Of a stretch of 64,000 nucleotides of DNA, positions 1 to 10,527 are shown in pieces (the first letter of the stretch is position 1; every line of letters begins with the position of its first letter). Where the stretch lies: contig CAKOGP040000302.1 in NCBI GenBank assembly GCA_933822405.4, positions 1 through 64,000 on the forward strand, given 5' to 3'. Origin of the DNA: Cylindrotheca closterium (lineage: Eukaryota > Bacillariophyta > Bacillariophyceae > Bacillariales > Bacillariaceae). The notes under the pieces were generated by a model that did no database searches, was not told the DNA's origin, and worked only from the letters and a program-made list of their open reading frames with translations. The position numbers and the translations under genes are program-made.

Positions 1-283
1 ACTCAATAGTGACTCCATGAACGACGGTAGGGCGACCGTCATCTCAGTATTGCACCAGCAACCTAAGTCCGATCTACACATATCGAACTTGTGTGCAAGT
101 ATACTGACAGAAAGATAGAGTTATTTCGCGCGCAACTCAAAAGGACCAGCTTCACACCACAACCCACCAGAGTCACTCCAAGAAAACACCAAGCAGAAGA
201 ACCCGAAAAGAAGGCGCCAGTTGGCTATCTTCGATAGGATTAAATATTCAATACGAGTAGACACAAAATCCAAAGCTTCCAGC
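1..283. other. Left-edge non-coding stretch
   Basis: No convincing coding region is seen. An open frame on the minus strand across 121-558 is the antisense shadow of the small plastid protein gene that starts at 284. The segment probably holds that gene's promoter and 5' leader. Confidence 0.4.
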
Positions 284-634
284 ATGAAGACCTTCGAAAT
301 TATCCTGCTTTTGGTTTGTGCCATTATTGATATCCAAGCTTCTGCCTTTGTGATGAGATCATCAGCAATAAGAAAGCAATCCCGGTCATTGGCTCCTTCA
401 ACAAAAATCTGGAATGAGAATCTGAACGAGGAAGCAGAAGACCTCCAACGAGAGATCAACAAATTGGTCAAAGATCCTCCTATGTTTTCAGCTTGGAACG
501 ACGAAAATTTTGATGAAAATGCTCTTCCTATTCCTATATTTACGGCGCAAGTAGTCACGATTGCATCCGTCGCATTTACGGCGTGGATATACTACCTTGG
601 ATTCAGTGCCCCAACCAATCCACCAATGCCATGA
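284..634 (+). CDS. Small plastid-targeted one-helix membrane protein, unknown function
   Basis: The frame is open from 221, but the ATG at 284 gives a protein of 116 residues that begins with a clear signal peptide (MKTFEIILLLVCAIIDIQ) followed by ASA|FV. This is the ASAFAP-type cleavage motif of diatom plastid bipartite leaders, and a basic Ser/Arg-rich transit-like stretch follows. The mature part has a short acidic helix and then one hydrophobic segment near the C-terminus (about residues 83-105) ending in a Pro-rich tail. From the leader I infer a single-pass protein of a plastid membrane, probably the thylakoid. I do not recognise the family. No intron is needed. Confidence 0.65.
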   Translation: MKTFEIILLLVCAIIDIQASAFVMRSSAIRKQSRSLAPSTKIWNENLNEEAEDLQREINKLVKDPPMFSAWNDENFDENALPIPIFTAQVVTIASVAFTAWIYYLGFSAPTNPPMP

Positions 635-835
635 ACAAAAGAGAAAGAGAAATACGGTTGAAGAACAAGTTGAATATCCATTGGAGATGCATTACATCAT
701 AAGAGAGATCCACCGGAACCAAATGCTTCCTTTCAGCCAGCCACATTCTTCCTACAACGAATGAATTCCCAAACTTGAAAAAGGCGGGCGTATCGTCTAT
801 TTGAATAAAACAGACAGCAACACATATCTATTACA

Positions 836-2821
836 TTACCAGTCACTTGAGCTTTCTGTAGATTTCGTGCCGATTCGTGATACAAGAATTTTGTCGCCTG
901 TTACAGGATTTGCTTGCTTCCAGGCAACACTGCGATGTTTCGTCATATAACGCAAAGGAACACTCATTGCACCATCAGCAAAAATCTTGTGTTGGGGAGG
1001 GTGAGATAGCATCGCATGCGCTCTTTTAAAGAAAACATCCTCTGCAAGGATTACATTGCTTTCGAGCTCCGGCAGGTCGATTCCATGGCGGTGCATCATA
1101 TCTTTTTCCATTGCCATGATGTCTGCCACGTTTAACTTTCCTTTGAAAACAGCAAGCTCTGCAATAGCACCTTCACCTTCACCATCAGAGCCTTGTCCGA
1201 AACATAAGCTCATATCAAAGGTGTGGTCGGCTCCAATCGTGAGACCATCAAGATAAGCAACGGCTTTAGCAGGAATGCCGTTGCTGCATTCTAGCGGTTC
1301 TCGGATACCATCTATTCGAATCACACTTGATGTACCGTCAACTACGATGGTGTAGCAGTGCCAGGTACCTGGACCTCGTCTTCCTCGGCATATCTGTCCA
1401 ACATCTTCGTCTTCCTCGTCCTCAACTGCATTACCCAACCCAGAAAAAGAACAAGCACACTTTGACGGAGGATCAAAATTACTCCCATCCATGCTTACAT
1501 CAAAACTACTGTCATCCGAATTGTATGGTTCAACCTTCTTGAATTGGCTTCCTTCGTCAGTACTTTTCGTGGCTTTCGGCACTTTATTTTCGACGCCAAA
1601 CTCTGTACATATACATATTGGGCTCCGCTCGACAAGACTTTCATTTGCATTTTGTGGGTACAAATGTCCAATTTCAAAACGATTCTCGAGTCCAGACAAA
1701 AAACACCCGTCCTCAGTTGCAATGGCAACTAAGAAGAAAGTGATTGGTGTTGGTATTGGGCCTCCTGAAAATGGAGGGGTAAACAACCTGACTGCGTGAC
1801 TAAAGTCCACATTCAAAAACTGTACTGCTCTTGGAATGGATCTGGGCTCGTAAACGAGAGCGCTCGGAGTGCAGTCAACGACCCTGGGCAACACTTCACG
1901 TTGCACTTCCCGACGACGACGTGCCCTCCTTCGAACTAGTCGTCTTAGCTCAGCTGGATTCTTGTCCGATGCCCCATTCTGGGCATCACGCAACTGGGAT
2001 TCCAGTTTCTCCTGGCTGTCATCCCAACACAGGCAAAACCCTTCGGGTCGTGCAATCGTCGCTCCACGGACTGCGGGTGTGCTCTGCTTTGACTTTTCTT
2101 TATCCTTCCGTTTTCTGGAACTGCTACTCCTTGACTTGTCCGATGCTTTTTCGATCAACGGCTGCAAATGTATGAGAAAGGTGGCTGGGCGTTTCCAAAA
2201 CTTCGAGCCGAGATGACTTACCTTGACAAAAGAAGATGTGAAACCAAAAGGCCGTAGGACTTCTGTCGCTTCCTTGTGCGAGTCCCACTGATACATACAG
2301 TGCACATATTCGCACTTGGGCCTGCGATTATGCCGAGATCCTACAGAGGCAATCATCCTTGAATTTCCTTTTCGATCTCCTGGTTTTCCTTCCTCCTCGC
2401 TTCCGACATACGATGTCTGGCCACTGGGGGCAAAATGATTCGGAGAACCTATTCTTCTATGGCCTCGGTAATCCATTTTGTCATCTTCGTCTTCTGTATC
2501 ATATGCTGGATTCAGTGGAATCCGTCTTGTTTGAATACCATAGGGATGAAACCAAGATAGGCAAAAGGTTTCCGAACTTCCCTTGTCTACCAAGTCATCG
2601 CGGATGATACATCGAAGGATAGAAGGTAAAAGTAGAATATGTTGCGCACTTTCACGTTTCCCAATGTCTTCTTCTGCTGAGTTCTCAACTTGCTTCCATA
2701 TTTCATCTGATATCTTTTCTCTCCAGCTTCTACAAACATTGGAAATACTTGCCAATTCTTCGTTGCTGGCTGCGTTCTCGAGCAGCCATCGGAATGCTGG
2801 GGCTGGTAGATCTATCGCCAT
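836..2821 (-). CDS. F-box-like protein with a LamG/concanavalin-type domain
   Basis: About 661 residues from the ATG at 2821; the frame extends to 2866 but only with a TTG. Residues about 5-45 look like an F-box (LP...ASISNVCRSWREKI), the module that binds SKP1 in SCF ubiquitin ligases. The middle is a long basic, Ser-rich linker (KRKDKEKSKQS, RRLVRRRARRRR). The C-terminal third (WHCYTIVVDGTSSVIRIDG to AIAELAVFKGKLN) resembles a LamG-like jelly roll, with the pattern of a displayed strand, GADHTFDMSLCFG and a final IAELAVF strand. A likely 5'UTR intron lies just upstream, with acceptor TTTCCGCAG near 2846. The role is inferred as substrate receptor; the target is unknown. It is divergent from the acyltransferase at 3040. 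Confidence 0.6.
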   Translation of the reverse strand: MAIDLPAPAFRWLLENAASNEELASISNVCRSWREKISDEIWKQVENSAEEDIGKRESAQHILLLPSILRCIIRDDLVDKGSSETFCLSWFHPYGIQTRRIPLNPAYDTEDEDDKMDYRGHRRIGSPNHFAPSGQTSYVGSEEEGKPGDRKGNSRMIASVGSRHNRRPKCEYVHCMYQWDSHKEATEVLRPFGFTSSFVKVSHLGSKFWKRPATFLIHLQPLIEKASDKSRSSSSRKRKDKEKSKQSTPAVRGATIARPEGFCLCWDDSQEKLESQLRDAQNGASDKNPAELRRLVRRRARRRREVQREVLPRVVDCTPSALVYEPRSIPRAVQFLNVDFSHAVRLFTPPFSGGPIPTPITFFLVAIATEDGCFLSGLENRFEIGHLYPQNANESLVERSPICICTEFGVENKVPKATKSTDEGSQFKKVEPYNSDDSSFDVSMDGSNFDPPSKCACSFSGLGNAVEDEEDEDVGQICRGRRGPGTWHCYTIVVDGTSSVIRIDGIREPLECSNGIPAKAVAYLDGLTIGADHTFDMSLCFGQGSDGEGEGAIAELAVFKGKLNVADIMAMEKDMMHRHGIDLPELESNVILAEDVFFKRAHAMLSHPPQHKIFADGAMSVPLRYMTKHRSVAWKQANPVTGDKILVSRIGTKSTESSSDW

Positions 2822-3039
2822 GTGTATTGTCTCGTGTCCCAGTGAATCTGCGGAAATAAGAGGCAACTATTAATACTGTAGTCTTTCGCTCTATTTTGGT
2901 TTACCCTTTTCCAAAACTTCAAAAGTCGGGTCACAAGCCACAAGCAAGCTTGAGGGAAAAAGCCATTTTCTGCACAGCGTCCGTACAGTATGTACTTTTT
3001 TAGTTTTTGTGTGACGTTTTTGGGAAAGATGAATGATGT

Positions 3040-4345
3040 ATGACAATCAAATCACCTGCCGTCTCAAACAACGAAAGGACTCCAAACAGCTTTGGTTTCG
3101 GGATCATGATTTCGATGCAGCGAATATTCTTAGCAGTGCTCCTGATCATCACGCAACCTATCTTTTGTAACTCGTTCAGCAGCAATCATTTCCGACCTCT
3201 ACAATGTGGCCGGGCGGCTTTGAGAGTGAAGGCTGATTTTGAATCACTTGTTCAGCCGAAAAGTTCAACAAGATTCGCTTCCTCCACTGCTCTTCGTTCC
3301 GTGTACGCTTTCTCTGGTGTCGATGAAGGTGTCGATGAAAAAGTCGGGAAATTTCGACCAGGTCCCAGGATCTCGATTGGATCATTGAAACTGAATTGGT
3401 ATGGCGTAATTTGGGGTATCATTGGTGTCTCATTAGGCATCGTTTGGTGGTTGAGCCTCGCAGCCTACCAGGCATTTCAATTCCTTACCCGTCAAAAATT
3501 TGATCCCCAACGGCGCATTCCAGTGGAACTAGGTCATCTTTGGGGAACAGTCGTACTCAGGCTGACAAACTGTTATCCTGTAGTTATTGGCAAACAGAAT
3601 TTGAAAGCAATTCACAAACGAGACAAGGAGACAAAGAAGAAAACGACTGTGATGTTTGTCGCAAATCATGCTTCGTGGATGGATATCTACTATGTTGGGG
3701 TTTCACTTGGATGGAAAAACTACAAGGTACATACATACATACATCTCAGATTGGAAGAGACTACATTGCCGTTCACTCATGCTCTGGTCTTTCTCTCCCA
3801 GATGGTAGCAAAATCAGAACTTTTAAGTATGTGCTTCTCTCATCTCGTTTGGTCTCTCGACATGTGTCCAATTCTCACGATCCGTCGTCTTGATTGTTCC
3901 AGAGGTCCCTTTCCTTTCCAAGAGCTTACGAGTTGCCAAGCACATCATTCTCGATCGAACAAACTTGAAATCACAATTGCAAACGTATAAAACTGGAGTC
4001 AAATATCTGAAGGATGGGGTTAATCTAGTAACATTTGCCGAGGGGACAAGAAGTGACAATGGCAGACTGGGTCCATTCAAGAAGGGAGCGTTTCGTATGG
4101 CCACAGCCACTGGTGCTTGTATTGTCCCCATTTCAATCTCTTATGCGCACAAAGTGCATCCAAAGGACTACATATTGCCCGTACGAATGGGACGGCGTAT
4201 TCCTGCATCAATCCATATCGGAGAACCGATTGAAACCGAAGGCAAGTCAGAAGATGAATTGGCGGAAAATGTCTGGTGCCAGATTGCCGAAAACCTTCCA
4301 GAATCACAAAAGCCATTGGTAGGAACTCCAAGATCAGTGAAGTAG
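3040..4345 (+). CDS. 1-acyl-sn-glycerol-3-phosphate acyltransferase (PlsC family), probably plastid
   Basis: Makes phosphatidic acid by acylating lysophosphatidate. Exons by frame: 3040-3726, 3802-3826 and 3903-4345 (384 residues). The middle exon is only 25 nt and encodes MVAKSELL with its last base shared; it restores the family pattern K-x-VAKSELLKVPFLS. The catalytic NHxxxxD is at about residue 209 ([11 protein letters not shown]) and the FAEGTRS phosphate-binding block near 284, then VPISIS. The ATGs at 3106 and 3115 would place a hydrophobic signal ([15 protein letters not shown]) at the very N-terminus, followed by CNS|F, a possible plastid cleavage motif. Two hydrophobic stretches precede the catalytic domain. 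The introns are 75 and 76 nt; the first contains an ACAT repeat. Confidence 0.88.
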
Positions 4346-4541
4346 AAATAAAGAGTAACCAGTGTCTAATCAAGAGAGTCGCGATAGAGACATGTACCGT
4401 GTAGAGTGTCAAGTATAGTTGTCCAGGTTCCATGAGTGATTGATTCGATCGACTGCTTCTACACAACCACTGACACATCATTATTCTTCATGTTCGGTGA
4501 ATGAATGCAATAGCACGTTCTTTCATATTTGAGATTCCAAT

Positions 4542-5629
4542 ATGAGCAACAGATTACTTCGTTTCACTTCACGAATGCAAAGACGGTGTTTTTCGGTTGA
4601 CGAATCTGTAAAAAAGTCAACGAAAAAGGACTTTGAGTATTGTGTTGATTTGGTTCAAAATCGCGATCGTGAGGGATACCTATGTGGACTGTTGATGCCA
4701 CATGACGCTAGGAGATCATATTTTGCAATCAGAGCTTTCAATGTTGAACTCGCATCAATAAAGGATGCCAGAAAATCCGAGGGGGGTGAATTTGACGCAG
4801 CTTCATTGGCATTGAAAATTCGTGTTCAATGGTGGCAAGATGCATTGAATCAAGTGTTTGGTGATATCGATGAGCAAGTGGCGGCTGGAGGGATATCCTT
4901 AGATATGGCAACATCATGCTGGAACAATCCAGTGGTTCGCTTACTAAACGATGCAGTTCATGAAAGCAATCTAACAAAGCGGTTTTTGGAAAGACTGCTG
5001 GAGGCTCGAGCAGCTGACCTCGATGTTAAGCAACTAGCCACCCTTGCTGAAGCCATTGATTATTCGGAAAACACATTTTCGAGTCTACTTTATTTGTCCC
5101 TTGAATCTGCAGGTGTAAGTTAAAATGAATCGAGAGTATTGCCTCTTGTCTTTTCACTTGATTCTGACAACTCGATATGATCTAGGTTCGAGATGATGCA
5201 GCTGATACGGTTGCTTACAATGCCGGTATTGGAATCGGCCTTGTTACAGCATTGCGTAGTGCTCGGTTCAGATTGGTAAGAGGTGAATGTGCGATCCCAC
5301 AAGAGCTTATCGCTAAGGGATTCCCTTACCACAAGTTTAATCTTGAAGATCCCAAAGCCGAGATGACTGAAGGGGACGTGCAAATGTTGCAAGATGCTGT
5401 GTTTGAAATGTCACAAAAGGCCTCTTTACACTTTTCAGAGGCAAGGGAGAATCAAAGTGTGGTACCAAAGCACGCGAGACCATGCCTTCTCCCAGTTGTC
5501 CCAGCGTTCCATCATTTGTCAAAGCTTGAAAAAGTAAAATACAACATCTTCGACGATACGCTTTTGGAGCAGGACCAATTGACTGGGCTCCTCTTGCTAG
5601 GGCGCACTTGGCTCACGGGAGTGTTCTGA
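4542..5629 (+). CDS. NDUFAF6: NDUFAF6-like mitochondrial complex I assembly factor (squalene/phytoene synthase fold)
   Basis: Two exons, 4542-5114 and 5186-5629, joined in phase 0 across a 71-nt intron (GTAAGT...TCTAG), give 338 residues, close to the length of human NDUFAF6. The family core is visible: CVDLVQNRDREGYLCGLLMP, YFAIRAFNVELASIKDA, RVQWWQDAL, and YSENTFSSLLYLSLE running across the splice into VRDDAADTVAYNAGIGIGL. The Asp-rich prenyl diphosphate motifs of true phytoene synthases are absent, as in NDUFAF6. The N-terminus (MSNRLLRFTSRMQRRCFS) is Arg/Ser-rich without acids, as expected for a mitochondrial presequence. The role in early assembly of the complex I matrix arm is known for the family, not shown here. 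Confidence 0.85.
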
Positions 5630-5815
5630 TGAAGTCGCTTCGAAACTTCACTTTTTTTTGTCCCTGTGATTGCTCAACTTTGCTCAACTTTCTAGATTAC
5701 AAGTTACCAGATATTCTCGTTTTTTAGATGTCTTTCAACTCTAATAGGTTGTGTATAAAGTGTATTTCTCCTATGATACACATGTCTATCCAGCATCACT
5801 AGGAGTAGGTCTACA

Positions 5816-5870
5816 TCGCAAAGGTACAGTGACTCCTGGCCTCCTGGTACCGGACTGTACATGTAGCACG
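5816..5870. promoter_or_regulatory. GTAC-rich inverted repeat upstream of the 5-phosphatase
   Basis: Complementary 7-nt arms GTACAGT (5823-5829) and ACTGTAC (5855-5861) flank TGGTACCGG. Similar GTAC/GGTACC palindromes occur upstream of other genes in the window. Function as a protein-binding site is inference. Confidence 0.3.
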
Positions 5871-6014
5871 GCATCATGATTATTTTCATTCCCGTGTGAA
5901 ATTGTGAAACGTGGAATGTATGTCGACGCACGAACGCAAACCAGACATCAAGTATCAACTCAAACATCAAACAAAAGCTTGCATAGAGATCAAAAGCTGG
6001 GTGCATTGGAAATA

Positions 6015-8903
6015 ATGTTACTTCGACGTGGATCCCTTGCATGCCTATATGTCATTGCTCTTCTATCGTTGATTGAACAATGTGCTTCAGCTCGATCGAC
6101 AAGCTTCCTCCCTTTCGCTTCAGCAGTTTGGGGTTCAACTTCAACAAGTCCATCCTTGGCACCAACTTCTAGTCCATCCAATCATCCAAAGAAGCGCCGA
6201 CAATCCAAAAGACGTCGAAAAGTATCGAATCAGACTAAAAAATCGAACACAAGGTATGATGATAGGGAAAATCACGAACCGACGAGGAAAACGAAGAGGA
6301 GAAAAAGGAAAGCATCGCCTATGGCAACTCAAGATCTTCCCAGATCCTTTTCAAATGCAAGAGTTGGCAATGCTATTGGTCCAGCTGTCACTATAGAGAG
6401 AAAAGGTCGTAGATCTGCCTCAAGAGTGAAAGGGAAAAATACAAAGAGAAGGCGTTCTTCTGTGGCCATTGATGCGAAGAAGAGCACAGAAACTAGTGTC
6501 AGCAAATCGAAGAAGAGGATACGACAGAAATCATCAAAAGCCGCCTCAACAACAGTAGCGTCTTCAGAGAAAATAAAGGACGAATCGAATTTGGCAAGCC
6601 GAAGAAAGAGGCGATCAAAGCGGCGAAAGCATGTGGCAGTAGGGTCACACACGCCACCCAAATCTATGCCAGTCAAGGGCTCATCCACCAAGAAACGAAA
6701 CGTGAAACGTTCAAAGAAACGAAGTCTTGCCAACACAAAACGCATCAATCATGGCTCTGAACCAGAAGAAACCGAAGAATTCGCAACATCGTTGCTGAGG
6801 GCTCTAGCGAAAGATGAGATTGATGGAGAAACTCCACCCATAACCGACGATTCGAAGGATGATCCTCATATACCAACAACCTTGGATCGAAAAGATGACG
6901 ATTTGGCTCCAACCAATATCCAGAACGAGTCAAAGGAAGAGGTACTATTCGTTGAAGTAGAAAGTGTTGCGAGTGCCGCCACGAACGTGTCAGATGTTGC
7001 TGTTAGTGTATCTAAAGGAGGACCAACAACCTCCACTCCAAGCAATGATTTGACGACAGGTGATGGCCTTGAAGACGGAAATGCCGAAGTCTCCAGCCAT
7101 TCAACCATCGATTCAAATGCTGTTAACGAAGTGAAAGGAGTTGTGAATGAAGTCGATAGTGCTCCCATAGAAATGGTCTCTACAACAAATGTCGAAAATG
7201 AAGATACTGCCAATAAAGAAGAAACGGAGAACCAGCAAGTTGACGACGAGGAATTGGACAAAGTCGATGTATCCGCTATTGAACTCGATGGAGGTGAATC
7301 TATTGTTGACGAATATTCGGTGCGAGCTACAGAAATGGAAAGTGGGCCAATATCGCAAGAGGAAGCTGCAACCCAAACAGAAACTTCTCTTGAAGAATCT
7401 TATGTCGAAGCACCGGTTGACGAAGACTCCGAGAAGAAACAGGAATCAGAGGCCAACGAAGGCGCTGTTGATGATAATGACATTGATTCAGAAAAGAAGC
7501 AAGACGGCCCTTCGAAAGAGGAAGAGGGTGTTGTGGATTTCATCGAGGAAATTTTGCAAGAAGATGTTAAGTCTTGGGTAAACGACTCGTCGTCGGACTC
7601 CGAATCAAAGCCCACTGCGGTTGTGAACGATACTCGAGGTGGTCACCAGGATGTTAGTACTTCTATCAATAGTGAAGTGAAGAATGATGAAAACAAATCC
7701 TCTGATGAAAAAGACTCGTCAGAAGAACCAACAGAAAAGGAAAATCAGCCAGCCACTTGTGTAGAAGATACTACAATCACAGAGACTATGACGCTGGATG
7801 CTTCTCTTCTAGAAGCATGTGAAGACTGTGAAACCGACATTGCAGTTTCGGTCGTTACGTGGAACCTTGCTGAGGTCTCACCTGCAGAAGAAGATGCTGT
7901 TTTCATTCGAAAGTTTCGTAAGTCAGGCACAAGGAAGGGGTCGGGTAGCGACTTGGTACTTATATCAGGTCAGGAGTGTGAAAATATCAAACCAAGGCGA
8001 TCAGAGGGCTCAAGGTCTAGGGAGTATCGCCGTCTCATGATTAAGATGCTTGGGAAGCAATATGTACCAATTGCACTTCATCTGCTTGGTGGTATTCAAT
8101 TTGGTTTGTTTGCAAAGAGATCTTTCTTGAAAGAAATTGAAGAGATTTCAATCGCAGACGTAACTTGTGGGATTGGCAATGTGTTCCATAACAAAGGGGC
8201 GATCGCAGCATTTCTGAAGGTGAAGGCAAGGAATCGATCTTCCACAAGCAACAAGGCCAGATCGCTGCGACTGGTCTTTGTGACCGCACACATGGCTGCC
8301 CACGTTAAGAATGTTGAAGCAAGAAATGCTGACTTTTGGCGGATTTCTAGTGAGCTCGAAGCACAAGCCCCAGATGGATTTCTACCAGAGCACGACGTCT
8401 CTATCGCTTCGGAAAATGAATCATTCTTGTTTAACTCCGTTGATCGAGTTTTCTTCTGCGGCGACTTGAACTACAGAGTTGATCTTCCGCGAGAGTTGAC
8501 TGAATTGCAGACTCTCGGACAAGGTCGCAGTGAAGAAAACCAAATGCTCTATTCCGAGTTGATGTATCATGATCAACTGAAAGCTACAATGTGTGAGAAT
8601 CAAGCATTCCCTGGATTTGCTGAAGGAAAAATTTCCTTTGCTCCAACTTTTAAGTTCGACAAGGAGTCAGACTCCTACGACACATCACACAAGCAGCGAA
8701 TCCCTGCGTGGACTGATCGGATTTTATTCAAACCATTTGGTACAAGAGTATTGGAATACACTAGCGTTCCTGAAGCACAACATAGTGACCACAGGCCAGT
8801 GCATGGAACATTCAGAGTATCCATGGAAGGAAGAGACCTGCCACCCAAGAAAGCACGCTCGCGCAAACCCCGAGAACGGAGGCGGCAGAGCGATATAGAT
8901 TAA
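6015..8903 (+). CDS. Inositol-polyphosphate 5-phosphatase (IPPc) with long low-complexity N-terminus
   Basis: Removes the 5-phosphate from phosphoinositides or inositol phosphates. The frame opens at 5904 (GTG), but the ATG at 6015 gives 962 residues with an N-terminal signal-like helix (CLYVIALLSLIEQ followed by CASA). About 200 Lys/Arg/Ser-rich residues follow (RRQSKRRRKVSNQTKKS and similar), then about 350 Glu/Asp/Ser-rich residues. The catalytic domain fills the last third: VTWNLAEVS, SGQEC, GGIQFGLFAKRS, GNVFHNKGA, TAHMAAH, FFCGDLNYRVDLPRE, PAWTDRILF and SDHRPVHGTF, which contain the Mg-binding and catalytic residues of the family. There is no intron. A secretory entry seems odd for a phosphoinositide enzyme; the N-terminal hydrophobic stretch could instead be a membrane anchor. 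Confidence 0.85.
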   Translation: MLLRRGSLACLYVIALLSLIEQCASARSTSFLPFASAVWGSTSTSPSLAPTSSPSNHPKKRRQSKRRRKVSNQTKKSNTRYDDRENHEPTRKTKRRKRKASPMATQDLPRSFSNARVGNAIGPAVTIERKGRRSASRVKGKNTKRRRSSVAIDAKKSTETSVSKSKKRIRQKSSKAASTTVASSEKIKDESNLASRRKRRSKRRKHVAVGSHTPPKSMPVKGSSTKKRNVKRSKKRSLANTKRINHGSEPEETEEFATSLLRALAKDEIDGETPPITDDSKDDPHIPTTLDRKDDDLAPTNIQNESKEEVLFVEVESVASAATNVSDVAVSVSKGGPTTSTPSNDLTTGDGLEDGNAEVSSHSTIDSNAVNEVKGVVNEVDSAPIEMVSTTNVENEDTANKEETENQQVDDEELDKVDVSAIELDGGESIVDEYSVRATEMESGPISQEEAATQTETSLEESYVEAPVDEDSEKKQESEANEGAVDDNDIDSEKKQDGPSKEEEGVVDFIEEILQEDVKSWVNDSSSDSESKPTAVVNDTRGGHQDVSTSINSEVKNDENKSSDEKDSSEEPTEKENQPATCVEDTTITETMTLDASLLEACEDCETDIAVSVVTWNLAEVSPAEEDAVFIRKFRKSGTRKGSGSDLVLISGQECENIKPRRSEGSRSREYRRLMIKMLGKQYVPIALHLLGGIQFGLFAKRSFLKEIEEISIADVTCGIGNVFHNKGAIAAFLKVKARNRSSTSNKARSLRLVFVTAHMAAHVKNVEARNADFWRISSELEAQAPDGFLPEHDVSIASENESFLFNSVDRVFFCGDLNYRVDLPRELTELQTLGQGRSEENQMLYSELMYHDQLKATMCENQAFPGFAEGKISFAPTFKFDKESDSYDTSHKQRIPAWTDRILFKPFGTRVLEYTSVPEAQHSDHRPVHGTFRVSMEGRDLPPKKARSRKPRERRRQSDID

Positions 8904-9077
8904 CTATTAGTAGTCTCCGGGGCAAAGAGTACCTGGTAGTCTACTTGCAGTATCCGTAGCTAACGAATCACAGCACAGCACAACCATAAAACATTTAAAC
9001 ATAGACTGACGAAATTCAAAAAGGAAACTGTAGTGGTCTAGAATATACTGTACTGTATTTATATGCATGGATTGAAA

Positions 9078-10527
9078 TCACGGATCAAACTTAAGCAACA
9101 CGAAATCATGATATTCTTCACCATCGTCGTCTCCCAAGTCCTCTTCCGTGGCATTTCCCAGTGCTTTGTCAAGAGCATTCATCAAATCACCATCCTTCCC
9201 GGGGTGAATTTTGTAGAGAACAGCAGTGAAGTCAACTGGAAGACCATACCGAAGAACACTTTCAACGAACACGCGAATGACCTTAATGTGCATCCATGCC
9301 ACAAAAGCATCGCCATAGTGGGTCTTGCACCATCTCATCAATGCACTCTTCATTCCATCGACTTCCACTTGGAGTTGCTCTCTTGCCATTGCCGATTTTG
9401 AAGCTTGCGTGGAATCCCACTTGAAATCACGCACCACGTATCGCTTTTCGCGGCATGCTTGTGCAAATTCAGTTTCAAAGTCAATCTTTGTTCCAGCTTG
9501 GAATTGATCTCCTTCATAATATCCAGACTCGTATTGCCCTTTCAGGATGGTAACTGCGTAGAGGATACTGTCATCATCCTTGTGGACCATTTGTGTGGAT
9601 CCAGGAACAACAGGTGATCCTCGAACCTTGTGACGGTCCACTGATGATCCGAACGAAATTGGCTTTCCAAGTTTGGACCCATCACGACTCCAGTCTGGCC
9701 CACCATATCCCACAAGTTCGTTACCAATAGATTCAATAGTGCTTTCGAAGTTCTCCTTGGTCGATTTTCCCACAGCAATGAACACAGTCTTCAAATATTC
9801 CGAGTCTACAACGTTCACACTTCGCATAATATCTTCTGTCAAAACATCGTTCAAATCAGCCTGCATCAAATTTCCAGCTCCCCGACGATGTGCCTCTTGT
9901 AAGGCTATTTGCTTGTCCGCAAACGATGCAGTAAGTTGCTTCAATTCTTCTTCTATTCCAGCTGCCCCTCCAGCAATCAGGCCTACAAGCTCTTTCAATG
10001 GCCGCCGGTTAGGATACTTCGCCGAGTCCCACGCGAACTGTTGGATATAACGAGCAGGTGGAACACCTCCGACGGAATGATCAATTCTCTTTCCCTCAAA
10101 AAGCTCTGCCGATGTTGCAATGATCTTTCGAACAATACTCTCCACAACTTGGTCTGTCTTCACAAGATCGTCACTTAAAGTCTATGTTGTTCCAATGCGC
10201 CAGCGCCAACAAAAACAGGTTAACAACCACAATTTTCTTGTCAAGCTACGAAACAAAATCAAAATCTTACCATTAAAGTGTCCAGAGTTCCGACTGTCAA
10301 AGAAGGAACTTCAAATTTAAACATCTCTGCAATGAAATTACATTTGGTGAGACAAAGATATCACGAAGGATCTTCGGGGAATTTGGATCGGAATATATTC
10401 TTTCTCGACCAATTTTTAACTCACCAGCAAAGGGTTTTTCAGGGCAAGCACCAGCCGTTTGCATTTTGCGGTAGGCCTGCTCAGGGGCACCCCCTCCATT
10501 TGAGATCGCGGCGATGAAGTAGCTCAT
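9078..10527 (-). CDS. V-type H+-ATPase subunit C
   Basis: Three exons on the minus strand: 10527-10425, 10326-10271 and 10181-9078 (420 residues; introns 98 and 89 nt). The joins restore the family N-terminus: MSYFIAAIS..., then EMFKFEVPSLTVGTLDTLM, then TLSDDLVKTDQVVESIV. Subunit C clamps the peripheral stalks to V1 and controls reversible V1/Vo disassembly. Conserved blocks are PARYIQQFAWDSAKYPNRRP, VDSEYLKTVFI, KRYVVRDFKWD and the C-terminal AWMHIKVIRVFVESVLRYG. The protein ends in an acidic stretch and HDFVLLKFDP. The GTG near 10163 is simply internal. It is convergent with the 5-phosphatase; the two genes end about 175 nt apart. Confidence 0.92.

Noticed and set aside
2190..2240. GTAAGT-like donor within the F-box/LamG gene
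   Set aside because: The reading frame continues with sensible sequence and no matching acceptor is evident, so an intron is not required.
1495..2315. Several 60-115 codon frames on both strands
   Set aside because: All overlap the F-box/LamG gene and show no domain signal.
9078..10163. V-ATPase C start near 10163
   Set aside because: That codon is GTG and is preceded by two exons that supply the conserved N-terminus.
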